Of a stretch of DNA of 10,539 nt, positions 1 to 7,305 are shown piece by piece. Numbering within the stretch: position 1 is the stretch's first letter; each line of letters opens with the position of its first letter. The stretch comes from Clostridiales bacterium. Lineage in GTDB: Bacteria; Bacillota; Clostridia; Christensenellales; Aristaeellaceae. The position numbers and the translations under genes were made by a program. The stretch covers positions 1 to 10,539 of the forward strand of contig SFFC01000107.1 in the NCBI GenBank assembly GCA_004556985.1. Direction: 5' to 3'. The notes under the pieces were generated by a model, which did no database searches, was not told the origin of the DNA, and saw only the letters and a program-made list of their open reading frames with translations.

Positions 1-1
1 T

Positions 2-237
2 GAGGTGACGCACGAGCAGATGTTCGGCCGGGACTTGACGGCGCTCTTTGAGGAGGCCGGGGCGACGGTGCTCAACCGGACGTATGAGGATGTGACGGTC
101 AACGGACAGACGATCGGCTATACCGTCAAAACTGGAAGCAAGCGACGCGGACTTCTTCGCTGAAGGAGAAACTGCGATATACGGTTTATCGCTTTGGTGG
201 GGCGCGTATGTATACGCTGCTCGCGCATCCCGAATGA
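2..237 (+). pseudogene. Degenerate fragment of a calcineurin-like metallophosphoesterase (paralogue of the next gene)
   Basis: The frame open from base 2 to the stop at 161-163 encodes a stretch that aligns with the middle of the intact phosphoesterase downstream: EEAGATVLNRTYEDVTVNGQ here against TEAGATVFDRGYADIDVRGQ there (residues about 138-157). After the stop, another frame reads MYTLLAHPE (about 208-234), matching the LTLMLAHRPD segment of the intact protein, and then stops at 235-237. The region between is shortened and out of frame, and no GHLHGGQ metal-binding motif follows. This is therefore a decayed tandem copy with at least one frameshift and an internal deletion. Its 5' end lies outside the window, so the catalytic N-terminal motifs cannot be judged. 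The roughly 80 bases from 238 to 320 hold only the ribosome site of the next gene; no convincing promoter was seen there. Confidence 0.65.
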
Positions 238-320
238 TCTCTGAGCCGATTGTACGTGTTGCCTTTTGAAGGATTCTGTTGGCCAGGCAGCGATGATGCT
301 GACCGCCAGGAAAGGACGTC

Positions 321-1214
321 ATGAAACGAAAAAAGGGACTATGGATGGCGCTTTGCGCGCTCTGCCTGGGAATCGCCTTTGTCCTCTTTGAGCTCTGGTA
401 TTCCTACGACTATCTGACGGTCACGGACTATACGCTGACCTCGGAGAAGCTGACGGCGCCCGTCCACGCCGTGATCCTCGCCGACATGCATGACCATGAG
501 TTCGGTCGGGACAATGCCCGGCTGATCACTGCTGTTCAGGCGGAAAAGCCGGATTTCATCCTGATGGTCGGGGACATGCTCAATCGGGACTCGGCGGATG
601 CCGAAAAGGCCATTGCGCTGATTCGCGCGCTGTCTGACGATGCGCCGGTGTATTATGCAATGGGCAACCATGAGATCGACTATGCGATTGCGCGGGGGGA
701 TTACGCCCGGGAAGGACTGGCCGCGCAGCTGACGGAGGCCGGCGCGACGGTGTTCGACAGGGGATATGCGGACATCGACGTGCGCGGGCAGAAGCTGCGC
801 ATCGGGGGCATGTACGATTATGCCTATGCGCTCGACGGGCGAAACAGCACGAATCCCGACCGGATGAATCCGGCGGTTTATCAGTTCCTGACGGAGTTTC
901 AGGATACGGAGCTGCTGACCCTCATGCTCGCGCACAGACCGGACAGCTTTATCTTTGGCGAGGCCTCGGCTACCTGGGCGATTGATCTGGTGATTAGTGG
1001 CCATCTGCACGGCGGACAGGTCGTTTTGCCGTTTCTTGGCGGCGTCTGGGGAGGAGATCAGTATTTCTTTCCCGAATATGTATACGGCATGTACGAGAAG
1101 GACAAGCTGAACCTTCTGATCACCTCCGGCTTGGGCAGCAACGTGCAGAAGGTGCCTAGATTCAACAACCCGCCGGAGATCGTCAGCCTGAATCTTGTGC
1201 CAGCGGAGGAGTAA
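321..1214 (+). CDS. Membrane-anchored calcineurin-like metallophosphoesterase (YkuE-like)
   Basis: This 297-residue protein carries the full set of binuclear-metal motifs of calcineurin-like phosphoesterases: D55-x-H57, G84-D85, G115-N-H-E118, A204-H-R-P207 and GHLHGGQ at 227-233. A basic start (MKRKK) followed by a hydrophobic segment at about 7-26 predicts an uncleaved N-terminal anchor with the catalytic domain outside the membrane, as in the YkuE-type family. Members of this family hydrolyse phosphoesters, some of them on lipid or envelope intermediates; the substrate here is unknown. The start is the ATG preceded by AGGAAAGG at a normal distance. It is the first intact gene of a tight three-gene set; the next gene starts 3 nt after its stop, and its last codons supply that gene's ribosome site. 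A broken paralogue lies directly upstream, so the operon may begin outside the window. Confidence 0.88.
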   Translation: MKRKKGLWMALCALCLGIAFVLFELWYSYDYLTVTDYTLTSEKLTAPVHAVILADMHDHEFGRDNARLITAVQAEKPDFILMVGDMLNRDSADAEKAIALIRALSDDAPVYYAMGNHEIDYAIARGDYAREGLAAQLTEAGATVFDRGYADIDVRGQKLRIGGMYDYAYALDGRNSTNPDRMNPAVYQFLTEFQDTELLTLMLAHRPDSFIFGEASATWAIDLVISGHLHGGQVVLPFLGGVWGGDQYFFPEYVYGMYEKDKLNLLITSGLGSNVQKVPRFNNPPEIVSLNLVPAEE

Positions 1215-1217
1215 GCG

Positions 1218-2015
1218 TTGGATGGAGCGATTGTAACGATATCCCTTGACGACGGGAGAAGAGACAGCTTTGACTGTGCCCGGGCGTTGCTCAAACGGTA
1301 TGAAATCCCGTCAACGATCAACATCGTGACGCAGTATGTGCGCGAAGGCAGACTGGATGACACGCTGCCCGAGCCGCCGATGAGCGTGGAGCAGGTCAGG
1401 ATGATGGCGGAGGATCCGCTCTTCGAGGTTGCTGCCCATGGGCATGCGCATCGCAACGATTGGGAGGATATCGCGCTGGGGCGCAGCGAGCTCCTTGAGT
1501 GGCTAGGCAAGCCGGCGGAGACGCAGATCGGTTTCGCCTCTCCCGGATCGGGCATGACGGGCGATTTTATTCGGGAGAACCGGACGCGGCTGCGGAACTG
1601 CGGCTTTCGCTATGTCCGGACAGGCCTGAGAATTCAGACCCGGCCCGAATGGCGGCTGCTGGCGCGCAAGGCTGCACGGATTGTCCATAGCAGGCATCTG
1701 TTCGCGGCGGCCTATGCGGATACGCTGCAGAGCGATATGCGGGATATGACGGTGTATGCGGTGCCGGTGCTCCGGGATACGCGCCTGCAGCAGCTGCTGT
1801 ATCTGGTGGATCGCGCAATCGAGAGAAAACAATGCTGCACGCTGTTGTTTCACAGCATCCTCCCGCGGGGAGAGCGGGCAGTTTGCCCGGCATGGTGCTG
1901 GGAGGCAGAGCGCTTTGAGGCCCTGCTGCGGGCGCTGGATGCAAAGCGGAAGGCAGGGAATGTGCGCCTCATGACCACCATGCAGGCGTATGAAACGATG
2001 ACGCATGGAGAATAA
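1218..2015 (+). CDS. Polysaccharide deacetylase family protein (NodB-like fold)
   Basis: The 265-residue protein shows the pattern of NodB-type deacetylases: ISLDDG (residues 8-13) in place of TFDDG, with D11/D12 as catalytic base and metal ligand; H74-x-x-x-H78 within AAHGHAHRND as the metal-binding histidines; a degenerate third motif FASPG (106-110); and a late LLFHS with H212 in the position of the last catalytic histidine. The family removes N- or O-acetyl groups from cell-wall or exopolysaccharide sugars. No signal peptide is visible, so this copy probably acts in the cytosol or on lipid-linked intermediates. The start is a TTG at 1218, chosen because GGAGGAG (1205-1211) sits 6 nt before it and the homology begins at once. 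It is coupled to the genes on both sides by 3-nt gaps. The specific substrate cannot be read from the sequence. Confidence 0.82.
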   Translation: MDGAIVTISLDDGRRDSFDCARALLKRYEIPSTINIVTQYVREGRLDDTLPEPPMSVEQVRMMAEDPLFEVAAHGHAHRNDWEDIALGRSELLEWLGKPAETQIGFASPGSGMTGDFIRENRTRLRNCGFRYVRTGLRIQTRPEWRLLARKAARIVHSRHLFAAAYADTLQSDMRDMTVYAVPVLRDTRLQQLLYLVDRAIERKQCCTLLFHSILPRGERAVCPAWCWEAERFEALLRALDAKRKAGNVRLMTTMQAYETMTHGE

Positions 2016-2018
2016 AAG

Positions 2019-3224
2019 ATGGAATTGCGGATGACGACAACGCAGAGGGCGGTATGCGCATTGATTCGGGCGGCGCTCTTCGATGGCCCGAAGGAGCTCC
2101 CCGAACAGACCGACTTGAAAGCCGTCTGCCAGGAGATGGCAGAGCAATGCGTGCTGGCCCTGCCGGGGGATATCCTCAAGGCGATTGACATGCCTGAGGA
2201 GCTCCGGCAGATGTGGGCAAACACGATCAAACGCCAGGCGTTTTCCTGTTACCATCTGATTTCGGAGCAGAGCGCGCTGGTGACGCTGATGGACGGCGCG
2301 GGGATCCCGTTTGTCGTGCTCAAGGGAACGGCGGCGGCGATGCTGTATCCCCGGCCGGAGTATCGCGCCATGGGCGATATCGACTTGATCGTCCCGGCGG
2401 AGGATTTCGAGCGGACGCAGAAGCTGCTGCTTGAAAATGGGTTCTCGCCGGCCGGCGAGATTACGGAGCAGACGCGGGATTGTCCCTATCAGAGAAACGG
2501 CATTCTGTTTGAGCTGCATCGCCATTTTGCGGCGGATCTGGAGGACAAGCAGAGCCGGCTGCTGGAGGAGAGCATTCAGGATGGGCTCTCCCGCGCGCAG
2601 CGGCAGACGATTCTGGGCAGCAGCTTTCCGATGCTGCCGCCGCTGGAGAATGGGCTCGTCCTGCTGGAGCATATCAGCCAGCACCTGGAGGCGGGCCTGG
2701 GGCTGCGCCAGATCATCGACTGGCTGATGTATGTCAGGAGAATGCTGCACGACGCGCAGTGGCCCGAATTTGAGGCGGCGGCGGAGCGTGTGGGCCTTCG
2801 CCATCTGGCGCTCGTCGTCACGCGGCTAGGGCAGCTGTGCTTCGGCCTCCCGGAGGCGGAGATCACCTGGTGCCGGGGTGCGGACGAGAGGCTTTGCCAG
2901 GAGCTCCTGATGCATCTGTTTGACAGCGGGGACTTTGGCCATAAGGACACGGGACGGAGCGCGACGGTCAACGCGATGAGCCGCAGCAGCGACGGCTTTT
3001 TCAGAAATCTTCAGCGTTCCGGGTGCCGGAACTGGAAGCTGCTGGCGCGCTGTCCGTATCTGAAGCCCTTTGCCTGGCTGTATCAGCTTTGCCGGTATAT
3101 ACGTCTGGGGCTGTCGAGAAGGAGGCCGATCCGAAGCCTGCTGGAGGATATGAACCGGGGCAGGCGGCTCAATCGCATGCTGCTCGAGCTGGGGGCCATC
3201 CGGCACGGAAAGAAACCCGAATAA
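2019..3224 (+). CDS. Uncharacterised nucleotidyltransferase family protein (PF14907-like)
   Basis: The 401-residue protein has the features of the NTP_transf_5 type of minimal nucleotidyltransferases: VLKGTAA around K102-G103, then RAMGDIDLIV with G119-D120-I-D122 as the metal-binding Gx(D)xD pair, followed by FELHRHF and a helical region with LLEHISQHLEAG and LRQIIDWLMYV. These blocks recur in family members found in polysaccharide and peptide-modification loci, where the exact reaction is mostly unknown. The C-terminal 80 residues are basic and hydrophobic, suggesting membrane proximity. The ATG at 2019 is preceded by GGAG at 2007-2010, which overlaps the end of the deacetylase gene, so translation is probably coupled. 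An intrinsic terminator begins 5 nt after the stop, marking this as the last gene of the operon. It may transfer a nucleotidyl group to a sugar or lipid intermediate; this is inference from fold and neighbours. Confidence 0.82.
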   Translation: MELRMTTTQRAVCALIRAALFDGPKELPEQTDLKAVCQEMAEQCVLALPGDILKAIDMPEELRQMWANTIKRQAFSCYHLISEQSALVTLMDGAGIPFVVLKGTAAAMLYPRPEYRAMGDIDLIVPAEDFERTQKLLLENGFSPAGEITEQTRDCPYQRNGILFELHRHFAADLEDKQSRLLEESIQDGLSRAQRQTILGSSFPMLPPLENGLVLLEHISQHLEAGLGLRQIIDWLMYVRRMLHDAQWPEFEAAAERVGLRHLALVVTRLGQLCFGLPEAEITWCRGADERLCQELLMHLFDSGDFGHKDTGRSATVNAMSRSSDGFFRNLQRSGCRNWKLLARCPYLKPFAWLYQLCRYIRLGLSRRRPIRSLLEDMNRGRRLNRMLLELGAIRHGKKPE

Positions 3225-3228
3225 ACAC

Positions 3229-3269
3229 AAAACCGTCCCTGCGGCCATGGCTGCTGCAGGGACGGTTTT
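3229..3269. terminator. Bidirectional intrinsic terminator between converging operons
   Basis: A perfect 14-bp stem, AAAACCGTCCCTGC (3229-3242) with GCAGGGACGGTTTT (3256-3269), encloses a 13-nt loop. Read on the + strand it ends in TTTT just after the nucleotidyltransferase gene. Read on the minus strand the A run becomes the T run, 30 nt after the stop of the Gfo/Idh-type gene. It therefore serves both converging transcripts. Confidence 0.9.
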
Positions 3270-3298
3270 CGCATGTCTGCCGGATGAGGAAATCAACG

Positions 3299-4564
3299 TC
3301 AATCCTCAAAGGCCTCCTCGTACACCGCGTCAAGCGAATACATGTCGCCCGGCCGCGCTTCGCGGGCCAGCCAACGGCCGTCCGTGAAATCCGGGAAGGG
3401 GACGGGTGTGGAACCCATCGCGATGGACTGCTCGCTCAGGCAGGTGATGGCCATCCAGCTCGCGGCGTCGTAGACGTCGATCGGGAAGGCGACCTGCTTC
3501 TGGATGGATTCGATGAAGGCGCGCAGAACGAGATAATCCATGCCGCCATGGCCGCCGCGCAGGCCGAACTCGCGATACGCGCGCCAGAGCGGATGCTCGT
3601 ATTCCTCCATGTACTTCTTGTCCGGCTCCCACTCGTGCATCCAGTTCTTCGGATCGACGGGCGTGCGGCCCTCGATGTAGATGCCGTGGTTGTCCTCCTG
3701 CCAGACGCCCTTGACGCCCTGCACATAGCCGCCGCGGGAGTAGGGGCGGGGGAGCGTGCAGTCATGCGTGAGGACGATGGTCTCGCCGTTGGCGCATTTG
3801 AGCATCGTCGTCACGACGTCGCCCTCGCAGAATTTCGCGTGCACGAGCGGAGAATCGGGCCTGTGTTCCTTGAGCCAGGCGTGCTCACCAATGCCCTTGG
3901 AGGCCATGGAGACGAGAGAGAGGATGCGGTTGCCGCGGTTCAGCTTGAGATAGGCGGCGATAGGGCCGAGCTCGTGGGTGGGATAGAGCTCGCCGTTGCG
4001 GTGGAGGAAGTTGTTTTGCCGGTAGTGGAGCGTCAAGTCGCCCTCGCCAACCTCGTCGCGCAGGTCGTGCAGATAGCCGCCGCGGCAATGCACCAGCTCG
4101 CCGAAGACGCCCTGGCGGACCATGTTGAGCAGCGCCATCTCGGTGTCGTTGTAGCAGCAGTTTTCCAGCAGCATCAGCGGGACGCCGGTCTCCTCGCTCG
4201 TGCGCACGAGCTGCCAGCATTCATCGAGCGACGACGCGCCGCCGACCTCCGTGCCGACGATTTTGCCATGCTTCATGGCATCCACGGCGATGAGCGCATG
4301 CGTCGTCCAGCTCGTCATAATGACGACCGCCTCGACATCCTCGCGGGCATTGACCTCGCGATAATCCGTGGTGCCAAAGGGAACGACGCCGCGCGCCTTG
4401 CGCACATGCTCCTGCGCCGTTTGAACGCGATCCTCGTGGATATCGCAGACGGCCGCAATCTCCACGTCGGGCATCGTCAGCAGCAGGTCGAGCTGCGGGA
4501 TGCCGCGAAAGCCGAAGCCGATGACGCCCAAACGGACACAGCGGCCGGCAGTGCCCAGTTTCAT
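3299..4564 (-). CDS. Gfo/Idh/MocA-family protein resembling GH109 alpha-N-acetylgalactosaminidase
   Basis: This 421-residue protein opens with a Rossmann dinucleotide-binding loop, GFGFRG at 16-21, and a DIHE segment ending beta-2, as in Gfo/Idh/MocA oxidoreductases. Instead of the usual EKP it has GTEVGG (104-109), then MLLEN-x-x-Y (131-138), LNMVRQGVFGELVH (146-159), YLHDLR (164-169), YPTHELGP (194-201) and RPYSRGGY (273-280). This series is typical of GH109, which uses tightly bound NAD+ to cleave alpha-GalNAc by an oxidation-elimination cycle. The Y194-x-x-H197 pair and Y275 match the family's conserved tyrosine/histidine set. No signal peptide is present, so it should be cytosolic. The start is fixed by AAGGAGG at 4574-4580, 9 nt upstream. 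It has its own promoter and lies behind the transporter terminator. A plain sugar dehydrogenase remains possible. Confidence 0.82.
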   Translation of the reverse strand: MKLGTAGRCVRLGVIGFGFRGIPQLDLLLTMPDVEIAAVCDIHEDRVQTAQEHVRKARGVVPFGTTDYREVNAREDVEAVVIMTSWTTHALIAVDAMKHGKIVGTEVGGASSLDECWQLVRTSEETGVPLMLLENCCYNDTEMALLNMVRQGVFGELVHCRGGYLHDLRDEVGEGDLTLHYRQNNFLHRNGELYPTHELGPIAAYLKLNRGNRILSLVSMASKGIGEHAWLKEHRPDSPLVHAKFCEGDVVTTMLKCANGETIVLTHDCTLPRPYSRGGYVQGVKGVWQEDNHGIYIEGRTPVDPKNWMHEWEPDKKYMEEYEHPLWRAYREFGLRGGHGGMDYLVLRAFIESIQKQVAFPIDVYDAASWMAITCLSEQSIAMGSTPVPFPDFTDGRWLAREARPGDMYSLDAVYEEAFED

Positions 4565-4602
4565 TCGAAAGAGCCTCCTTCGTAAGATCGATATGCCGTA
4601 TC

Positions 4603-4631
4603 ATCATAGCGCAAAACGGACGCGGTTTCAA
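4603..4631 (-). promoter_or_regulatory. Sigma-A promoter of the Gfo/Idh/GH109-like gene
   Basis: On the minus strand TTGAAA (4626-4631) and TATGAT (4603-4608) are separated by exactly 17 bases. The predicted transcript starts near 4596 and has a leader of about 30 nt containing the AAGGAGG site. The promoter lies just after the terminator of the transporter operon, so the gene can be expressed independently. Confidence 0.75.
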
Positions 4632-4654
4632 GGGAATCCGGGCGAAAAACGCAC

Positions 4655-4686
4655 AAAAGAGCCACCCTCCCGAAGGAAGGCGGCTC
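4655..4686 (-). terminator. Intrinsic terminator of the ABC transporter operon
   Basis: On the minus strand the sequence folds as GAGCCGCCTTCC, loop TTCG, GGAGGGTGGCTC (4659-4686): 12 pairs including two G-T wobbles, capped by a stable cUUCGg tetraloop and followed by TTTT (4655-4658). It lies 34 nt after the stop of the solute-binding protein gene and before the promoter of the next gene. Confidence 0.88.
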
Positions 4687-4720
4687 CTGTAGGTCTATGC
4701 GGGTTGCCCAGGTAGGGAGA

Positions 4721-6280
4721 TTACCAGCCGTACTCCTCCGCATACTCCTCAACGACCTCAGTCGCCGGATCATAGTAGACGGCGGCGCGGGCCTTCATAT
4801 CGGCGAACATGTCGGCCACGGGCGCGGTGCCGGAGATGATCTGCCAATACTCGGAGGTGAAGTTGAAGGCGGTGGTGTCGGTAACGGTCGTATCCTCAAT
4901 CAGCATCGGGCCGATTTCCGGATAGACGACCTTCTGATTGCGGATCTCGCAGGACTTGGTGTTGAGCGCCTTGGTCTCGTCGTTGTACTCGTCGAAGTAC
5001 TCGACGTCCGGATACGCCTGAAGCTCGAAGCCCCAGCTCGTCCAATGCGTCGCGGCGATGCACGGATACTTGCTGGTCAGCAGGGAGGCGTTGCCGTTCT
5101 CGTCGCGGACGAGGGAGATGGTGCCGTCCTCGTTGCGAACCCAGTCCTCGTTCTCAAAGCCCATGCGCAGCAGCTGGCCGTCCTCGGAGAGCAGATACTC
5201 ATAGAACGCGAGGAAGCGGTCCATCTTCTCCTCGGTGATTTCCGGGGCGAACATGATGGCGACCATGCAGGAGATGTAGGCTTCCATGCAGGCCTCATCG
5301 CCCTTGTTGGTGCCGAGAGTCGGGATCAGGTCGATGCGGTCAAACGGGTTGCAATCCGGATTCGCGGCGCCGTAGTACTCAACGGCGACGCCGTTGATCC
5401 AATCCGCGTCAGCGTTGCGGACGCACACGCCGAAGGTATTGGAGGAGAACTTCTGCAGGCCAGTCTTCCAGGTCGTCGCGGCGAAGTCCGGATCAATGGA
5501 GCCGTCCTCATACATCTTGCGCAGCCACTCGAGCACCTCGATGTTGCTGTCATCCAGCGCGCCGAAGAACCAGTTGCCTTCCGCGTCGCGGTTCCAGTAG
5601 CGGTTGGAGACGCCGGTGGAGGCGAAGAAGTAGCGCAGCGTGCCCAGACCGTCGCCGGTCAGACCGTAGGTGTCGTTGACGCCGTTGCCATCCGGATCGT
5701 TGTAGGTGAACGCGTGGCAGACCTCGTAGAGCTCTTCCCAGGTGGTGGGCATCTCCATGCCGACCGCTTCAAGCCAGTCCTTGCGGATGAAGAGGCCCTT
5801 GCGCTCGGCGATGTAGATGGAGGGATCAGCGGAGTCCGGCTTCGGCAGGAAGTAGTAGCCGCCGTACATGTTCTTGACGATCTGCGCCACGGCGTCGTTC
5901 TCCAGGCGGGCCTTGACCAGCGGATGCTTCTCAATCAGCTCCTCCGGGATCTCGGCGACGAGCTCTTCGGGGATGAACTGCGTGATCTCCTGCGGATAGT
6001 AGAGGATGTCCGCGGTGAAGACCTCGGGCAGCACACCGTCGACAGCGGCGAGCTGAGTGACGGCGAAGTCGTTGTTGTAGTAGTTTGTTTCGCTCTGGAT
6101 GAGGCTGATGCCGAACTGATCCTCGATGAACGCGGCCATCTTGTCGGTAGAGGCGTCCCAGGTGAAGGGATCGTCATCGCTGTCGGCGGTGATGGCGAGA
6201 ATCTCGCCGTCATAGGCCAGCGCGGTGGCCGCCAGCGCCAGCATCATCAGCGCCATCAGCAGAGAAAGCAGTTTTTTCAT
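4721..6280 (-). CDS. Extracellular solute-binding protein of an Lpl/Ytc-type (CUT1) sugar ABC importer
   Basis: The 519-residue length, the RKDWLEAVGMEMPTTWEEL block and the acidic loop DPDGNGVNDTYG (residues 195-206, probable Ca2+ site) are typical of the long LplA/YtcQ-like binding proteins that serve LplB/LplC permeases. The protein should capture an oligosaccharide outside the cell; its sugar cannot be read from sequence. The start is the ATG at 6278-6280, preceded by AGGAGG (6289-6294) at 8 nt and followed at once by a signal peptide (MKK, hydrophobic core 4-21); upstream in-frame codons lack these. The signal ends ALA-YDG, a signal peptidase I site at about 22/23. No lipobox cysteine is present, which is unusual for a Gram-positive binding protein. 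It is the last gene of the operon, 55 nt after the LplC-type permease and 34 nt before a strong terminator. Confidence 0.9.
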   Translation of the reverse strand: MKKLLSLLMALMMLALAATALAYDGEILAITADSDDDPFTWDASTDKMAAFIEDQFGISLIQSETNYYNNDFAVTQLAAVDGVLPEVFTADILYYPQEITQFIPEELVAEIPEELIEKHPLVKARLENDAVAQIVKNMYGGYYFLPKPDSADPSIYIAERKGLFIRKDWLEAVGMEMPTTWEELYEVCHAFTYNDPDGNGVNDTYGLTGDGLGTLRYFFASTGVSNRYWNRDAEGNWFFGALDDSNIEVLEWLRKMYEDGSIDPDFAATTWKTGLQKFSSNTFGVCVRNADADWINGVAVEYYGAANPDCNPFDRIDLIPTLGTNKGDEACMEAYISCMVAIMFAPEITEEKMDRFLAFYEYLLSEDGQLLRMGFENEDWVRNEDGTISLVRDENGNASLLTSKYPCIAATHWTSWGFELQAYPDVEYFDEYNDETKALNTKSCEIRNQKVVYPEIGPMLIEDTTVTDTTAFNFTSEYWQIISGTAPVADMFADMKARAAVYYDPATEVVEEYAEEYGW

Positions 6281-6335
6281 TAGGATATCCTCCTTTTCTT
6301 CTATATGCAGGCCTTGTGGGGCCCGTATACCGGGT

Positions 6336-7271
6336 TTAGCCCTTGACGGCGCCGATGGTGACGCCCTTTTCAAAGTACTTCTGGATGAAGGGGTAGATGA
6401 TGACCATCGGCAGCGCGGTCGCGACGGCGCAGGCCATCTTGAGGCCGGTCTCGTTGAGGTAGATGCGCTTGCCGGTCGCGTCGCGCAGGCCCTCGAGGTT
6501 TTGCATCTCGGCGGGCTTGGCCTCCTGCAGGACGTAGTTGCGCACGATCAGCTGCAGCGGATAGAGCTTTTCATCGCGGATGTAGAGCTGCGCAGAGAAC
6601 CAGCTGTTCCACAGGCCGACCGCCACGAACATGGCGATAGTCGCCAGCGTCGGGATCGAGAGCGGGTAGATGATTCTGAAGAGGATCGTGAATTCGTTCG
6701 CGCCGTCGATCTTGGCGGATTCCTCCAGCGAGGCGGGCAGCTGCTTGAAGAACGAGCGCACGATGATGAAGTTGAAGACGCTGACTGTGCCGGGCAGGAT
6801 GAGCGCCAGCAGGTTGTTGGACAGATGGAGCGTCTTGGTGATGTTGTAGTAGTTGGGAATCAGGCCGCCGGAGAAGAACATCGTGATCAGCAGGTAGATC
6901 ATGAAGAATTTGTGACCGCGCAGCGTGGGCTTGGAGAGGCCATAGGCCAGCATCGAGGTCACCAGCGTCGAGAGGAACGTGCCGCTGACGGTGATGAGCA
7001 GCGTGACGGCGTAGGCGCGCGGGATGGTCGGCGTGCCGAACATGTAGGAGTAGGCCTCCAGCGTCGGCTCCTTCGGGAAGATGATGAAGGGCTCGCGCAT
7101 GTACTCGGCGTTGCTCGTCAGCGAGATCGCGAAGATGTTGAAGAACGGGAAGATGATCGCGATTGCGATGAGGATGAACAGCGCGACGTTCAGAAAATCG
7201 AACAGGCGCTCGCCGATGGTCAGACGGATTTTATTCTTGCCGTATTTGGGCAGATGGGCGCGTGCGTTCAT
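6336..7271 (-). CDS. Carbohydrate ABC transporter permease, LplC/YtcP type
   Basis: The 311-residue protein is an inner-membrane CUT1 permease with about six hydrophobic segments (for example 26-50 and 87-111). It has the EAA loop EESAKIDGANEFTILFRIIYP (183-203), which docks the transport ATPase. Blocks such as MFFSGGLIPNYY (131-142) and the C-terminal FIQKYFEKGVTIGAVKG are hallmarks of the LplC/YtcP subfamily and its usual length. It pairs with the LplB-type permease encoded just before it. The start is the ATG at 7269-7271, with AAAGGAGG (7281-7288) 9 nt upstream. The gap to the upstream permease gene is 34 nt and to the downstream binding-protein gene 55 nt, so the three form one operon. 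Confidence 0.93.
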   Translation of the reverse strand: MNARAHLPKYGKNKIRLTIGERLFDFLNVALFILIAIAIIFPFFNIFAISLTSNAEYMREPFIIFPKEPTLEAYSYMFGTPTIPRAYAVTLLITVSGTFLSTLVTSMLAYGLSKPTLRGHKFFMIYLLITMFFSGGLIPNYYNITKTLHLSNNLLALILPGTVSVFNFIIVRSFFKQLPASLEESAKIDGANEFTILFRIIYPLSIPTLATIAMFVAVGLWNSWFSAQLYIRDEKLYPLQLIVRNYVLQEAKPAEMQNLEGLRDATGKRIYLNETGLKMACAVATALPMVIIYPFIQKYFEKGVTIGAVKG

Positions 7272-7305
7272 GACTGTTTACCTCCTTTTCTCTTTCGCCT
7301 GTCGA

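Noticed and set aside
255..300. Possible promoter before the phosphoesterase gene (TTGTAC with a poor -10)
   Set aside because: The -10 candidate ATTCTG matches the consensus poorly; transcription may enter from upstream of the window.
1503..2804. Minus-strand open frame of 433 codons across the deacetylase and nucleotidyltransferase genes
   Set aside because: It spans two well-supported + strand genes, and its His/Arg/Gln-rich product shows no recognisable motif.
3023..4585. Long + strand open frame opposite the Gfo/Idh-type gene
   Set aside because: It begins inside the nucleotidyltransferase gene, reads through the terminator hairpin, and has His/Ala/Asp-rich composition without domains. 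It is a shadow of the minus-strand gene.
4697..6283. Long + strand open frame of 528 codons opposite the solute-binding protein gene
   Set aside because: Its product is a low-complexity Val/Asp/Gly/Glu-rich sequence without motifs. It mirrors a gene with a clear signal peptide, ribosome site and family blocks. Long antisense frames are expected from GC-biased third positions.
6322..6334. Small stem CCCG/CGGG between the LplC-type permease and binding-protein genes as a terminator or attenuator
   Set aside because: It has only four pairs and no T run, so it is too weak to call.
6281..6373. Longer start for the solute-binding protein
   Set aside because: The added residues overlap the end of the permease gene and would bury the signal peptide 31 residues into the protein. 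AGGAGG sits 8 nt before the ATG at 6280.
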